This document shows, in pieces, positions 1-9,132 of a stretch of 23,593 bases of DNA. Position 1 is the first letter of the stretch. Each line of letters begins with the position of its first letter. The position numbers were made by a program, and so were the translations under genes. The notes beneath the pieces were generated by a model. That model made no database searches and had not been told where the DNA came from. It saw nothing but the letters and a program-made list of their open reading frames with translations. The stretch comes from Entophlyctis helioformis (taxonomy: Eukaryota > Chytridiomycota > Chytridiomycetes > Chytridiales > Chytriomycetaceae). Location of the stretch: positions 1-23,593 of the forward strand of contig JAHLKH010000291.1 in assembly GCA_025526915.1 (NCBI GenBank), in the 5' to 3' direction.

Positions 1-1349
1 ACTGCGTCCAGTCTGGACCAAGTGGCAACCCTCACGCCAAGCACCGATCTTGGCGACATCAAACAGTGCGTGCTTGCCTTTTACACACGCAGGAGATCTC
101 AATCAGGCCACTCTTTGAGTGTTCTGTAGCATTCATGCATGCATGCATACACGCTGCTGCTGCTGCTCCTGGTGGTCAAGGCTAAACATGGAAATGACAG
201 ACTGCTTTGGGAGCCGTCTGGAGACACATCGCAAGTAGTGGCAGTCGGGCAGCTCGGCCTCGGACTGTACAGCCTCCGGGCAGCGAGATGGAATCGGTAC
301 AGAATCAAATGCAGATAATCGTCAACCCGCTGCCCACTGACATGCCTGGTGTTTGTGAATGGCTTGGCTATCTGCAATGCACGAATGCAGTCCTTGGGCA
401 GCATCATTCGTCTTCCTCGCGAAGCTGGTCAGGATATCAACTGCAGTGCGTGGAACCCCCACAACGAGCCGCAAATTGCTGTTGGAGTTGGGAGGACGGT
501 TAGTTGCTGGGACATTCGCTCCAACAGGCAAGTCGACGATTGCTTTGCTATGCCAAGCGACCAGAGCGAGCCAGGAGAATGCTTGACTGCCAAACTGACA
601 GGATTTGTTTTCTTCATCAGCGAGTCGTATGCCATCTCCAATGCACACGAACTAGGCGTACGATCGCTGGACTATAATCCCAACAAACCGTACCACATTG
701 CCACGGGCGGTGATGACTGCCATATCCGGATCTGGGACATGCGCAACTCCCAAACGCCGTTGAAGGAAATATCGGACCACACACACTGGTAACTGCGACG
801 CTGTTGGCTCGTGATATGCACACGGATGGCCATCAATGATTACGATCCTCGAGCCACTGCTCACGCTGCCTTCTTTTGATAGGGTCTGGGCAGTGGCGTT
901 CAATCGGTCTCATGACCAGCTGATACTGTCATCAGCTCAGACTGCCCAGGTCAATCTGCACTCGGCTGTGTCTGTATCGTCGGCACACTTTGGTGACAAT
1001 TTGAGAAACAACCGAGATCTCCGGAAGCCGGCAACAGCAGCAGAAGCAGCAGCATCTCAAAGCGACGAAGAAGGTGGCGACTACCGCAGGTGGGTTGGCA
1101 CGCGTATCTATTTTTCACGACATGCTGCCATCATCATCGTACCAGCTTGCTGATTGGCGTTGCGTTCAACTCGGCACCTGCAGCAAAACAACGGATGGCC
1201 TTGTTGCCTCATTCGACCAGCATGAAGAGGCTGTGTATGCGGTTGCATGGAGCCCTGCTGATCCTTGGATCTTTGCTTCGCTGTCCTATGATGGCCGCGT
1301 TGTGGTCAACCTTGTGCCTCGCGATCACAAATACAAAATGATCCTGTGA
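1..1349 (+). CDS. EIPR1: EIPR1 (TSSC1) WD40-repeat protein, 5'-partial
   Basis: EIPR1 is a WD40 beta-propeller that works with the EARP and GARP tethering complexes in endosomal recycling and dense-core vesicle traffic. My model has six exons: 1-65, 201-296, 402-527, 621-788, 893 region starting at 883-1089, and 1184-1349, giving 275 residues and a stop. Family matches seen are [33 protein letters not shown], the [16 protein letters not shown] block and the terminal [13 protein letters not shown] block, all close to the human C-terminal half. The acidic linker ([10 protein letters not shown]) sits where the human protein has its DDDD/SEEK linker. The reading frame enters the window already open, so the start codon and N-terminal blades lie to the left. 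Intron 3 (528-620) appears to use a GC donor (AG/GCAAGT): only that junction gives [14 protein letters not shown], which lines up with the human sequence. Identity is firm; exon edges are by eye. Confidence 0.9.
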
Positions 1350-1460
1350 GCCATAAAGTTATGTTGCAGAGAGTCGTTCACCGGTTCTTTGTCCGTTGCT
1401 CGACTGGACGTCGCCCTTGCACGATGTTAACGGCGGGAGGAATGAAAGTGTCGGCTGATA

Positions 1461-1611
1461 CAATGCACAGCCGCGCGCGGGATGCCCGGTCGAGCAGTGT
1501 GCAGCAGAGCAGGAGCAGGAGGAGCAGGGGCAGGAGCAGGAGCAGGAGCAGGGGGATCAGCAGCAGGAAGACGTACCATCGGGCCTTGAGAAGCTTGTCG
1601 GTGACCTTCAT
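1461..1611 (-). pseudogene. Truncated MTHFR 5' end (exon 1 stub)
   Basis: On the minus strand from 1611 the sequence reads MKVTDKLLKA, identical to the first ten residues of the intact MTHFR at 19881. It is followed by the same GTACGT splice donor and the start of the same intron. Homology ends near 1461, inside that intron, so none of the catalytic exons are present. Exon 1 also carries one extra C (GGCCCGATG here against GGCCGATG at the intact gene), which would shift the frame before the splice site. The upstream TATA element is retained, so the stub could still be transcribed. It is a by-product of the duplication and not a working gene. Confidence 0.88.
1505..1556. repeat. CAGGAG/GAGCAG-type microsatellite
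   Basis: This purine-rich tract is built from AGGAGC and AGGAGG units inside the MTHFR intron-1 remnant. The corresponding tract in the right arm, near 19936-19970, is shorter. The length difference between the arms therefore comes mostly from slippage here. Confidence 0.8.
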
Positions 1612-2028
1612 GTTTGGATGGTGTTGGCTGACTGTTGATGGAGAGCTGTGGAAGGTTCAAACAGCTTCAATTTATAGTTTTCGCCTCACCAGCCGTCCCC
1701 AGCCGTCCCCAGCCGTCGCCGACATGATCTCCTTGGCCATGCAGCAAGTTGGCCAGCGAGTTGGCCAGCGAGGTGTCGCAGCGTGGGCACAGCCTGGCGC
1801 ACTGTTGTGGACACGCACGCACCGGCCGGCCGCCTTCGCTCGCCACGTCAGCTACTGGTCGGTAGACGGGCCTGCCGTGCAAAGCGGCTACGTGCACGAC
1901 GAGGCTGGCAAAGACTGACTTGCATCGACAGGGATGCAGTGGCATGAGCGCCAAGTCGAGGCGACAAAGGCACAGTCCTTCTCGAGCACTCTCAGCAACA
2001 TCTTCTCCAAGCCTCGACATCAAGCCAC
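1612..2028. promoter_or_regulatory. Divergent promoter, left copy (methyltransferase A / MTHFR stub)
   Basis: This 417-bp interval separates the methyltransferase A start (2029, plus strand) from the MTHFR stub start (1611, minus strand). It matches the interval between the same two genes in the right arm. A TATAAATT element read on the minus strand lies at 1669-1676, about 60 bp upstream of the stub ATG. Tandem CCCCAGCCGT units lie at about 1692-1722, and two TTGGCCAGCGAG units at about 1750-1772. All of these are shared with the right arm. No other factor sites are claimed. Confidence 0.6.
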
Positions 2029-3507
2029 ATGGCCGATCATCCCGACGGCCTCTTGCAGCAGCTCGCCGACACAGATCCTTTGCCGTCTACAGCAACAGTG
2101 CGCATGACAGCCGCCGAGGCCGCCGGCCTGCGCACGCCGCCAACGAATGCCCGCATGCTGACCCGCGACTTTATCCACACGTCGCTGTACCATCCTGGCT
2201 ACGGCTACTTTTCAAAGAACGCATACATCTTCTCGCCGCCCGAGCCCATCCAGTTCAACGCAATGCGCGACAACTACGCATTCATGAACCATCTGGGCCA
2301 GCTGTACAAAGATCTCGAAGACGAGTACATCCATGCCCACGACATTGCGCGGCAGGTGTGGCACACGCCAACGGAACTGTTCCGCCCATACTACGGCTAC
2401 GCAATTGCAAAGCATGTTGTCGACCAGTTCAAGCTTGATCCGCGCGGCGCCGATTGTATTGTATTGTACGAGATTGGCGCTGGAAACGGCACTCTCATGA
2501 CCAACATCCTGGACTATATTGCGCAGCACGAGCCTGCATTGTATCGCACTGTCGAGTACAACATTATCGAGATCAGCACCAAGCTGGCCGGCCGACAGGA
2601 GCGCGCATCGTCAGCGCGTCGCCAGCTCACCGCGCGGCATCCTGGTGTGCGCATCGTCAACAAGTCCATCTTTGAGTGGGATCAGCCTGTTCAGGAGCCC
2701 TGCTTCTTCATTGCCATGGAGGTTATTGTAAGGCCAGCCTGCGTCCCTCTGATTCCTTGGCATTCCTTGGCATTCCTTGGCTTTTGATGGCAAATCATGG
2801 CCGTTTGTGCACCTGTCTGGCTCTTGTCAAGCGTCCATTGACCCATCAGCGTTGCTTCCCCCATGCGCCATCTGCCCTTGCAGGACAACTTTGCACACGA
2901 CATGGTGCGCTACGATATAGCAACAAACGAGCCGCGGCAAGGCGTGGTTCTGGTTGGCGACGATGGAAACTATCTAGAAGCTTACGAGCCACTGACGGAT
3001 CCTCTCATCAAGCGCTACCTTGACGTTCGCAGCCAAGCCGGATATCAATCACCTGTCCTGTCACCATCGCTCCGCGTCAGGGCACAACGCGCTCTTCTGC
3101 CGTTTGCCGCCAACATGACCGAGCCAGAGTTTGTCCCGACCATGGCACTCGTACTCATGGACCGGCTGGCAACCTTTTTTCCCAACCATCGGCTTGTCAT
3201 TGCCGACTTTGATCGGCTGCCAGACGCGGTTCCAGGCGTCGACGCGCCTGTGGTCCAAACACGCTACCAGGGCAAAATGGTTGCGTGCTCCACTTACCTG
3301 GTCCAGCCAGGCTGGTTCGATATCTTTTTCCCCACCAACTTTGAGCTTTTGCGAGACGTGTACCGTGCCGTCACTGGCCGCCAGGCTGACGTTGTCACTC
3401 AGCACGATTTTCTGCGCAAGAATGCGGATCTGCCAGCGACCTCGACCAAGTCGGGCGAGAACCCCATGCTCAGCTTTTATGAAAACTTCAAGTTCATCAC
3501 CTCTTAG
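2029..3507 (+). CDS. PF02636 (MidA/NDUFAF7-like) SAM-dependent methyltransferase, copy A
   Basis: This two-exon gene (2029-2727 and 2884-3507) encodes 440 residues. The PF02636 family includes NDUFAF7, which symmetrically dimethylates an arginine of complex I subunit NDUFS2 in the mitochondrial matrix. Seen here are the entry motif LYHPGYGYFSK (53-63), SAM-binding motif I YEIGAGNGTL (147-156), and EISTKLAGRQ (181-190), the expected acidic strand-2 region. The region between the first two motifs is longer than in NDUFAF7 and lacks its GDF...SPE loop. It may therefore belong to the second fungal branch of the family, the yeast YKL162C type, so I give no symbol. I see no clear mitochondrial presequence at this start. 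Upstream sequence does not extend the frame, because a base is missing relative to copy B. The intron (GTAAGG...CAG, 156 nt) is also present in copy B. Confidence 0.82.
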
Positions 3508-3595
3508 TAAACTTGTATGCACCGACGTTGGTCGTCAGCTCCTGTCACGCCATCGCTGTGTGCAATCCCACGATGCAGTGGGTGACATTTCTCAT

Positions 3596-3601
3596 CACGT
3601 G
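3596..3601. promoter_or_regulatory. CACGTG E-box upstream of the small membrane-protein gene
   Basis: The palindrome CACGTG in a TCACGTGAC context lies about 150 bp upstream of the start at 3752, just outside the duplicated arm. In fungi such sites are bound by bHLH factors of the Cbf1 class. A second CACGTG sits in the ITFG1/NDUFV2 promoter. Function is inferred from the motif only. Confidence 0.4.
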
Positions 3602-3751
3602 ACCTGCATTCGACTCTGCATTCAATCATCGAAAAATCGACTTTGACCAGAAACATTATTGAAGGTGGATGTTGGCTGGTGTGTGCCGCTGTCTGGTGGT
3701 GCATGCCGGCTGCTGACTGCTTGTTCGTGGTATGGTACGCTATCGCAGGCT

Positions 3752-4075
3752 ATGGCAAGGGGCTCGTTTGTACTCAAGGTTGGTTGTGTTTGCCATGTCT
3801 GTGATGCTGCGGTTGAGGACGGATCGGACCACTTGACTGACTGACAACGGTGCCAGGCTCTTCTGGGAAGCGCACTCGGCCTTGGTCTTGGCTACGCTTG
3901 GCAGGTCCAGGCACAGCAAGCTGCGGACATTCAACGGCAGCAGCAGCTGGAACAAGAACGGCTGAAGACCAGTGTTGCAGGCAGCCAGGCGATTCTGGAG
4001 AGGCAGGTGCATCGTGCATTTGAAGAGTGCCGGCTTGCAGTGGCTGACGAAGGGCATGGCAGACTGCAAAGGTGA
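3752..4075 (+). CDS. Small single-pass membrane protein with coiled coil, unidentified
   Basis: I do not recognise this gene with confidence. Exon 1 (3752-3778) encodes MARGSFVLK and ends in AAG/GTTGGT. Exon 2 (3857-4075) follows a TGCCAG acceptor in phase 0. Together they give 81 residues. Residues 8-24 (LKALLGSALGLGLGYAW) form one glycine-zipper-like hydrophobic segment. Residues 25-50 are rich in Q, A, E and R and look like an amphipathic helix. The tail is hydrophilic with one cysteine. This plan of short N-terminus, GxxxG membrane helix and charged helix is shared by small inner-mitochondrial proteins such as ATP synthase subunit e, UQCC3/Cbp4 and PET117. None matches well enough to assign. 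Both splice sites fit and the frame is open, but the gene is too short to be certain. A further intron near 4010 (CAG/GTGCAT) is possible. Confidence 0.5.
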
Positions 4076-4642
4076 TCTCAGATACGCTCGTTAGCGGCAC
4101 ACATGGGCGATGTGACATTGAGGCCAATGAATGTTCTGAAGTGCAGATGGGTTACAACAAGGGATGAGCGAACGCGGCATCTACCGATGCACAGCACCAA
4201 CGTTGACAAGAAGCGAGATGCAGAGCCATGCATATGCGACACGGCCGTCATTCATTCATCCGCCGATGATCAGCAAGAATATTGGCTTCTTTGGATCCGA
4301 CGCCGCATCCCCACGCAGTCCAACGAGTCAACGGCCGAGATGTGATCCGCACAGGTGCATATGGCAATCCAGGTTTGACAGGGCCACTATCCATCTCACA
4401 TGATCCCCAAGCCAAGCCCTTCGTTCGGTTCAAGTGTCTTGGTTCGTGTTGACCCTTCTGGAGATGTGTGGGCATTACAGGCAAAGCAGTCATCGTATCT
4501 GCACCATATCGTCGTTCATCTCGGCTCGACGGCTCTATGTTGGGGACCGATAAATAGGTTCGGCTTGCTGCGTTCCATGTTTGCATACTTTGACACGCCT
4601 CTTCCTGCTGCTTGTCTTGAAGGGGGACTATTGCGCTCGCAT
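4076..4642. other. 567-bp stretch without a recognised gene
   Basis: This stretch lies between the small membrane-protein gene and the 3' end of the DSC3-like gene, so it should carry both 3' flanks. The only coherent open frame is on the minus strand from an ATG near 4496 to a stop at 4248. It gives about 82 codons (starting MTALPVMPTHLQ, ending ADHRRMNE). A TATTTATC element lies upstream near 4550. I recognise no family in it, and codon use is not clearly like that of its neighbours. It could be an orphan gene, an exon of one, or chance. Confidence 0.35.
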
Positions 4643-5838
4643 TCACATTCGAAGCATCCCAAACGCAAGGTTGATGACCAGACCGGTGACGATGCCTAGC
4701 AATCGATGGACGGGTCTCACACAGTCAGCATATAAATCCGGTTCAAAGCTGATCCGTACAGGATGCATGCATACCCAGTTGCTGCCCGCCTGTTGTACAT
4801 GTTGGCTTCCTTGACCCAAAACAGCACGAGAATGCCCATAAAGAATCCAACCAGCAGACCCACGAGCATGTCCAGATGCGTTCCATCATCTGCCGGTTCA
4901 TACGCCAAGCCATCAGCACGTGAATGGGCTGCAAGGGCTTTGCAAATGGATAGCAGCCTGATGATGCAGATATGCTAGTCACGCTTGGTGCCACACCTTG
5001 GTTGGTTGACGGGACATTGCCTGGATTGTCCATCCATTCTTCTTCGGCATTTCTCGCCTGATCCGTCCGCTCTGCTGCTCCGTGAAATGATGGGTCGGTC
5101 AGCCGGCCGGCTGGCAATGAAGCGAGCCCCTGCTGGCATACTAGCTGCTTACCGTCTGCGTCTCGTCCCCGCAAGGCATGAAACTGTGATCGCAGATTCT
5201 GTACTTCGTCCTGCGACATGCCTGACGGTGGTTGTGCAAGGCGATCGAGCCGCGAGCCCGACGGTTGCCCGACGGTGCATGCACAAGCAAGATGTGAGCA
5301 GCGACGAACCCGGTATGCTCATCTCCACCTCTGCGCCCCACTCACCCAGCTCAAGTAGGCGATCAAACCCCTGTGCTCTTTCGATTGGCGGCGGCTGGCA
5401 GGCACAGTCAGTCTCAAGGCGCAGGCTTTGGTCGATGCCGGCCAGTGGTGACAAACCTCGAGAGTGTTCTGCGGTGCACTGTCAGACACCAAGCAGTGAA
5501 TGAACAGCGGGCCTGCAGCATCAGCGACTGCGCTGGCCCACCGCCTTCTGCGGCATCTGCATTGGTTGGCACCAACAGGCCGGCGATGGTGTCGGTGTCC
5601 TTGAGCAGGCGGCCTCGATACAGCCATCCGCAGAAACTTGCCCTGCAGCGCCGCATCTGTTTGTGCCTGTTGATGTTTGCAAGAGCACCATGTCAGCCAG
5701 CAAGCACACATGGCATGGAGCAGGCATGGCTGCTTACCGCCATCATCATTGCGTCCGGACGTTGGTCTGCTCGGCCTGCACAAGCAGCTCAAGGTCATCT
5801 CGGCCGTCAGCAAAGCGAAGCCGCAATGGAAGCGCCAT
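4643..5838 (-). CDS. Dsc3-like subunit of the Golgi Dsc E3 ubiquitin ligase
   Basis: Fungal Dsc3 has an N-terminal ubiquitin-like domain and C-terminal membrane helices, and acts in the Golgi Dsc ligase that controls SREBP cleavage and membrane-protein turnover. My eight-exon model is 5838-5753, 5666-5577, 5532-5457, 5394-5346, 5221-5153, 5071-4997, 4889-4775 and 4715-4643 (210 residues). Matches are the Ubl strands LRLRFADGRDDLELL and LYRGRLLKDTDTI, then PLFIHCLVSD, then GFDRLLELGMSQDEVQNLR, then EEEWMDN. The membrane part is MLVGLLVGFFMGILVLFW, then YNRRAATG, then LVINLAFGMLRM. This order is that of DUF2407 plus its C-terminal domain. Weak points are intron 1 (poor GC donor, GCAATG), a 44-nt second intron, and the last acceptor. 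That acceptor is GAG in frame; a better TAG at 4696-4698 is out of frame. Its ATG lies 15 nt after the ITFG1 stop. Confidence 0.75.
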
Positions 5839-5853
5839 GTATGAGATTTTCAT

Positions 5854-8800
5854 TCAAAGAGCGTCGAAATTGATCGAATGAAGTATGCGTCGACGTTCCA
5901 ACTCATCTTCGCGCCTCTCGGACCAATCCAATGCCCACACAATGCCGCCAAGAAGCAGAAGCGATCCAACGAGCACGACCAATAGAGCCAGAGACGACGA
6001 GCTTGGGTTCATGTACAGCTCAAGCTTCCAGCTGTCCGGTCCTGCTGCCTGGCTTGCCTCATACGGCACAATCACAAGCTGGGAGTTGGGAATGACGCCA
6101 TGATACGCCGCCACGTGCTGCGCCTTGCGTCTGGATACACCAACAAACAGATCTTCGATGTAGTTGTTGGTCCGTCCAAGGCCAAAGAGAATGTTTGGCG
6201 TGTGCATCGGCCTGATAGGCCGACTGCGCCATCTGCCCAACTTGCGTTGCACGTCGCTGGCCATTTGTGTCGAGCACGGTGTACTTGAACGTCCCTCCGG
6301 CGTAATTGACTCCGTAGGGCTGAAAGACAATGCTCCCATCGTCAGCTCGTCTGGCAGTGCCAATCACTTACCGATACAGGGCCGTCTCAGATCAAATGAC
6401 TGCCCAACATGCATGACGCACCTTTGGATCAGGAAATGGATGCTCGCCTGGGCACCACTCGTTGCAAACACCGTTCAGCACTGTGCACAGGGCCCGCGTC
6501 AGTCTCCGTCAGCAGATAAGCGGCGACAGTCACGATCGGCGAAAAAAACGCAAAGGCACGCCACTGAATTGCCAAACGACAAGGCTTACCCATCGCTTTC
6601 AAGAAGAACGCGTCGTTGTAGTAGTTGTTGACAAATGAGAATGTCCGGTCCGTGTCGTTCAGCTCACGGACAGAGAGCAGAATATCCAGCGTGCCCTAGT
6701 GAGCGTTTGCACGCGGCTAAAAGGTCAGAGTCGCATATATACATACACAGTTCCATCACGTCGTAAACACATTGGCCATAAGCATACATCCTCGCCAATG
6801 TCCATGAAGGATGCACTGGCAATCAGCGCGTCTCTGAAACTGTCCAGTGGTGCAAGTCCGTCGGTGACTGGCACAAACGAGCGTGCACCATTGCGCTTCC
6901 ACTCTGTTTTGCATTTGTTGTCGCAGGGAACCGACTGCAGCAGACGGACCGTGATCTGTCCAAAGTTGACCATGGACGTGGACAGGAAGAGAATGTCGGG
7001 ATACCCGTCATTGTTGTAGTCGCCTGTTTCCGACAAGGAGCAATCCATGAATACTAGGATTAGCATTGACTTTTCCTTCCTGTCTGCCTGTCTGCCTGTC
7101 TGGCAAACATACTGGCAATGAGCAATGCAAGATGATTTACCAATGCGCAGAAAAGATGGCTTGACGCCATTGAATGTAAGGTCCTTGACGTAAACAACGT
7201 CGTTTGGAAACATGTCCGTGACCACAAAAGACGTGTATCGCTGTCGAGCCACCAGAGCCCCGAGTGGTTACCGACGCAATGTTTGATAAGCAGATCAGCT
7301 GCAAAGACTTACAGGCGATGCGCTTGTCAAATCAAATGCAAATCCATTGTCGGCAACGCACAAGTCATGCGGGTCGCGGCATGGCGAAGTGGAGTCGTCC
7401 GAGCACAAGCCAATCTGTTGGTTGTAGGCAATATTGATCGTGCAAGGGATGCCCACGGTACAAGTCGAGAAGACCATGTCCATAGTGCCGTCGGCATCTG
7501 TGCAGTGTGTCAATGGAGATGCTCGTTAGTCGCCATAATGCTTTGGCAACGAGTTGTGCTCGTGCTTGCTCTGTTGGTACATGCAGTCGGCCTGCGTACC
7601 CATGTCTGCAAATGAAATCTGGTCTGTTGCATGCGGCAATGCTTCCTGCCGTGCAAACACAAATCCATCCGTCTTGGTATTGACCCAGATCTGGTACGTC
7701 ATGTGATTGTTGGCATCCTGGCACACAAGGAAAATGTCTTCAACAGTTGAATCGCCAAACGTGCTCGGGCAATCAGCATGCCGACTGCCAAGAGAGCAAG
7801 TCCAGGCGACTTTTTACAAGCGGTTACCTGCCAGGCAGTCGCCATTGAGATCCACAAACGCGCTCGAGTGTGGATTTGGTAGATGGCATTCTCTTCCGCC
7901 TGGGGCTCGACTACTGAGCTCTGTCCGTCGACTGCGAGGCACAAGTCAGCGCCAGCAGTTGGACGCCTGCCTACCGGTGGTTCAAATGAATGCATCGGGA
8001 CAGGTGCACGCACACATCAAACTCCAGTGATGTAGTATTGAATGTCCAGACACTCAGGACGTTGGGTTCGCCTCGGACATGGCCCATCAGACTCGGAACC
8101 ATGGTGCCATCGTAGTCAACAATAAACGGCTGAGAGATCTCCGCGACGTTTTTGTTGGGCATGCCCTCTATGGTGAATAAGAATGTCAGTCTGGAAACGC
8201 GATCGATCCATCCATCCATCCATCCATCCACCCCACCCGTGCCTCACACGCATGCACTTTTATGACTCTGCTTGGATTACTTCGAGTGTGCTTATTCACT
8301 TACCAGCGCTTCCATGCCCATCTCCCAGAAAGAGCTGAAAATACAGATCGACGTCCTTGGTGCGGCCTGGGTCCAGCTGCCCAAACAGCACAAAGTCTAG
8401 TTTGCCATCATAGTTGAAGTCGCCCGGGATGACATTGGTGATGGTGAGCTGGACGCCTTGGCTCTCAAGCCTGGAGGCTGTGTTTGCCAGGGCAGCAAAG
8501 CGATTCTTTGCTGTGTATGGACGGGGTAATCAGTGGAGTGCCTGTGACATGCCTTGGAAGTGCTCAGCAAGCATGGATCAGTCATGCTTGCCTTGGTCCC
8601 ATGCGTAGACGGTGACTGTCTTTTGGTCCGTGCTCATCACAAACACGTCCGTCCTGTCGACGGCGTTGGCGAGCAAGATCCAACGATTAGCCGCTACATG
8701 CAGTGGCAACGCAGGACGCATGCCATTCATGCGCCGGCTGCCGAGGATACAAGGATTGCGCAGGCGAATGAAGCGCATGGTCGGCGGCTGTCTTGGCTGC

Positions 8801-8994
8801 AAGTGCAGGCGATGTACATACATGCGGTCGCCGTTAAAGTCGCCCAGCGCAGCGATGCGGCCGCTGACCTCGTCCAAGCCAACATTGACGGCATGGAGCC
8901 CGGGCGTCGCAAACTTTGGCATTGCGGCCATTGCAAGCGGCGCTGCGGCATGAAGCACCGCTGCCAGCAGAAGCAGGGGCAGACACTGAGGCAT
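5854..8994 (-). CDS. ITFG1: ITFG1 / T-cell immunomodulatory protein homologue, with one-base frameshift
   Basis: ITFG1 (TIP) is a type I membrane glycoprotein with FG-GAP repeats forming an integrin-like propeller; its role in fungi is unclear. Twelve exons: 8994-8822, 8653-8592, 8510-8304, 8167-8014, 7931-7828, 7737-7600, 7497-7313, 7240-7141, 7023-6788, 6695-6590, 6480-6422 and 6319-5854, about 662 residues. I chose 8994 because MPQCLPLLLLAAVLHAAA is a clean signal peptide. FG-GAP calcium-loop motifs include GDFNGDR, GDFNYDGKLD, DADGTMD and GDYNNDGYPD. The C-terminus has IPNSQLVIVPY, a helix (LALLVVLVGSLLLLGGIVW) and a basic cytosolic tail ending INFDAL, all as in the human protein. In exon 12, near 6205-6214, the frame must change by one extra base between QMAQSAYQ and PMHTPNILFGLG. 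Intron 2 uses a GC donor, and intron 5 ends in AAG. Confidence 0.9.
7081..7102. repeat. TGTC/TGCC tetranucleotide tract in ITFG1 intron
   Basis: Short run of TGTC and TGCC units inside ITFG1 intron 8. The same unit type recurs at 22589-22620 and 23301-23358. Confidence 0.75.
8205..8232. repeat. (ATCC)n microsatellite in ITFG1 intron
   Basis: About six ATCC units lie within ITFG1 intron 3 (8303-8168). The tract would read as a WMDG repeat on the minus strand if mistaken for coding sequence. Confidence 0.85.
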
Positions 8995-9132
8995 CAGGCG
9001 GTCGCTCGAGGGTTTCCCAGGAAGCGAGGGGCACGCCGCTGCGAACCGGGCCCAGCTTCGACATAACGTGACCTCACGTGCCTTGCTGCACTTGGCCTGC
9101 CAAATTCCAACTGTCGCCATCCGCCCGAAATC
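8995..9132. promoter_or_regulatory. Bidirectional promoter of ITFG1 and NDUFV2
   Basis: Only 138 bp separate the two divergent start codons. A CACGTG palindrome (TCACGTGCC) is at 9075-9080, about 55 bp upstream of the NDUFV2 ATG. A related AACGTGACC lies just before it, at about 9065-9073. No TATA box is visible. The spacing implies one shared nucleosome-free region driving both genes. Confidence 0.55.

Larger units (their letters stand above)
1461..3581 (+). repeat. Inverted segmental duplication, left arm
   Basis: This 2.1-kb stretch matches the reverse complement of 17912-20009 almost base for base. It holds the entire PF02636 methyltransferase gene, its intron, its 3' flank, the divergent promoter and the first exon plus part of intron 1 of MTHFR. 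At the left edge the two copies agree up to a GCATTG and then diverge. At the right edge they agree up to CGATGCAGTGG and then diverge. Differences are scattered substitutions and small indels, with the CAGGAG-type tract near 1505-1556 longer here. This arm is probably the derived copy, because its MTHFR is cut off. Confidence 0.93.

Noticed and set aside
3061..3522. Minus-strand frame repeated at 17853-18431 on the plus strand
   Set aside because: It is antisense to methyltransferase exon 2. It appears twice only because that exon is duplicated.
5457..5666. Frameshift inside the DSC3-like ubiquitin domain
   Set aside because: The LYRGRLLKDTDTI and PLFIHC blocks are in different frames, but a 44-nt intron (5576-5533, GTTGGT...CCAG) joins them in phase.
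6320..6421. Extra mini-exon in ITFG1, suggested by a GTAAGT at about 6370
   Set aside because: Direct joining of 6422 to 6319 gives PDPK-PYGVNYAGG in phase with a TTTCAG acceptor and fits the family spacing better. The mini-exon needs a poor acceptor.
8205..8232. WMDG repeat peptide on the minus strand
   Set aside because: It is the translation of the intronic ATCC microsatellite.
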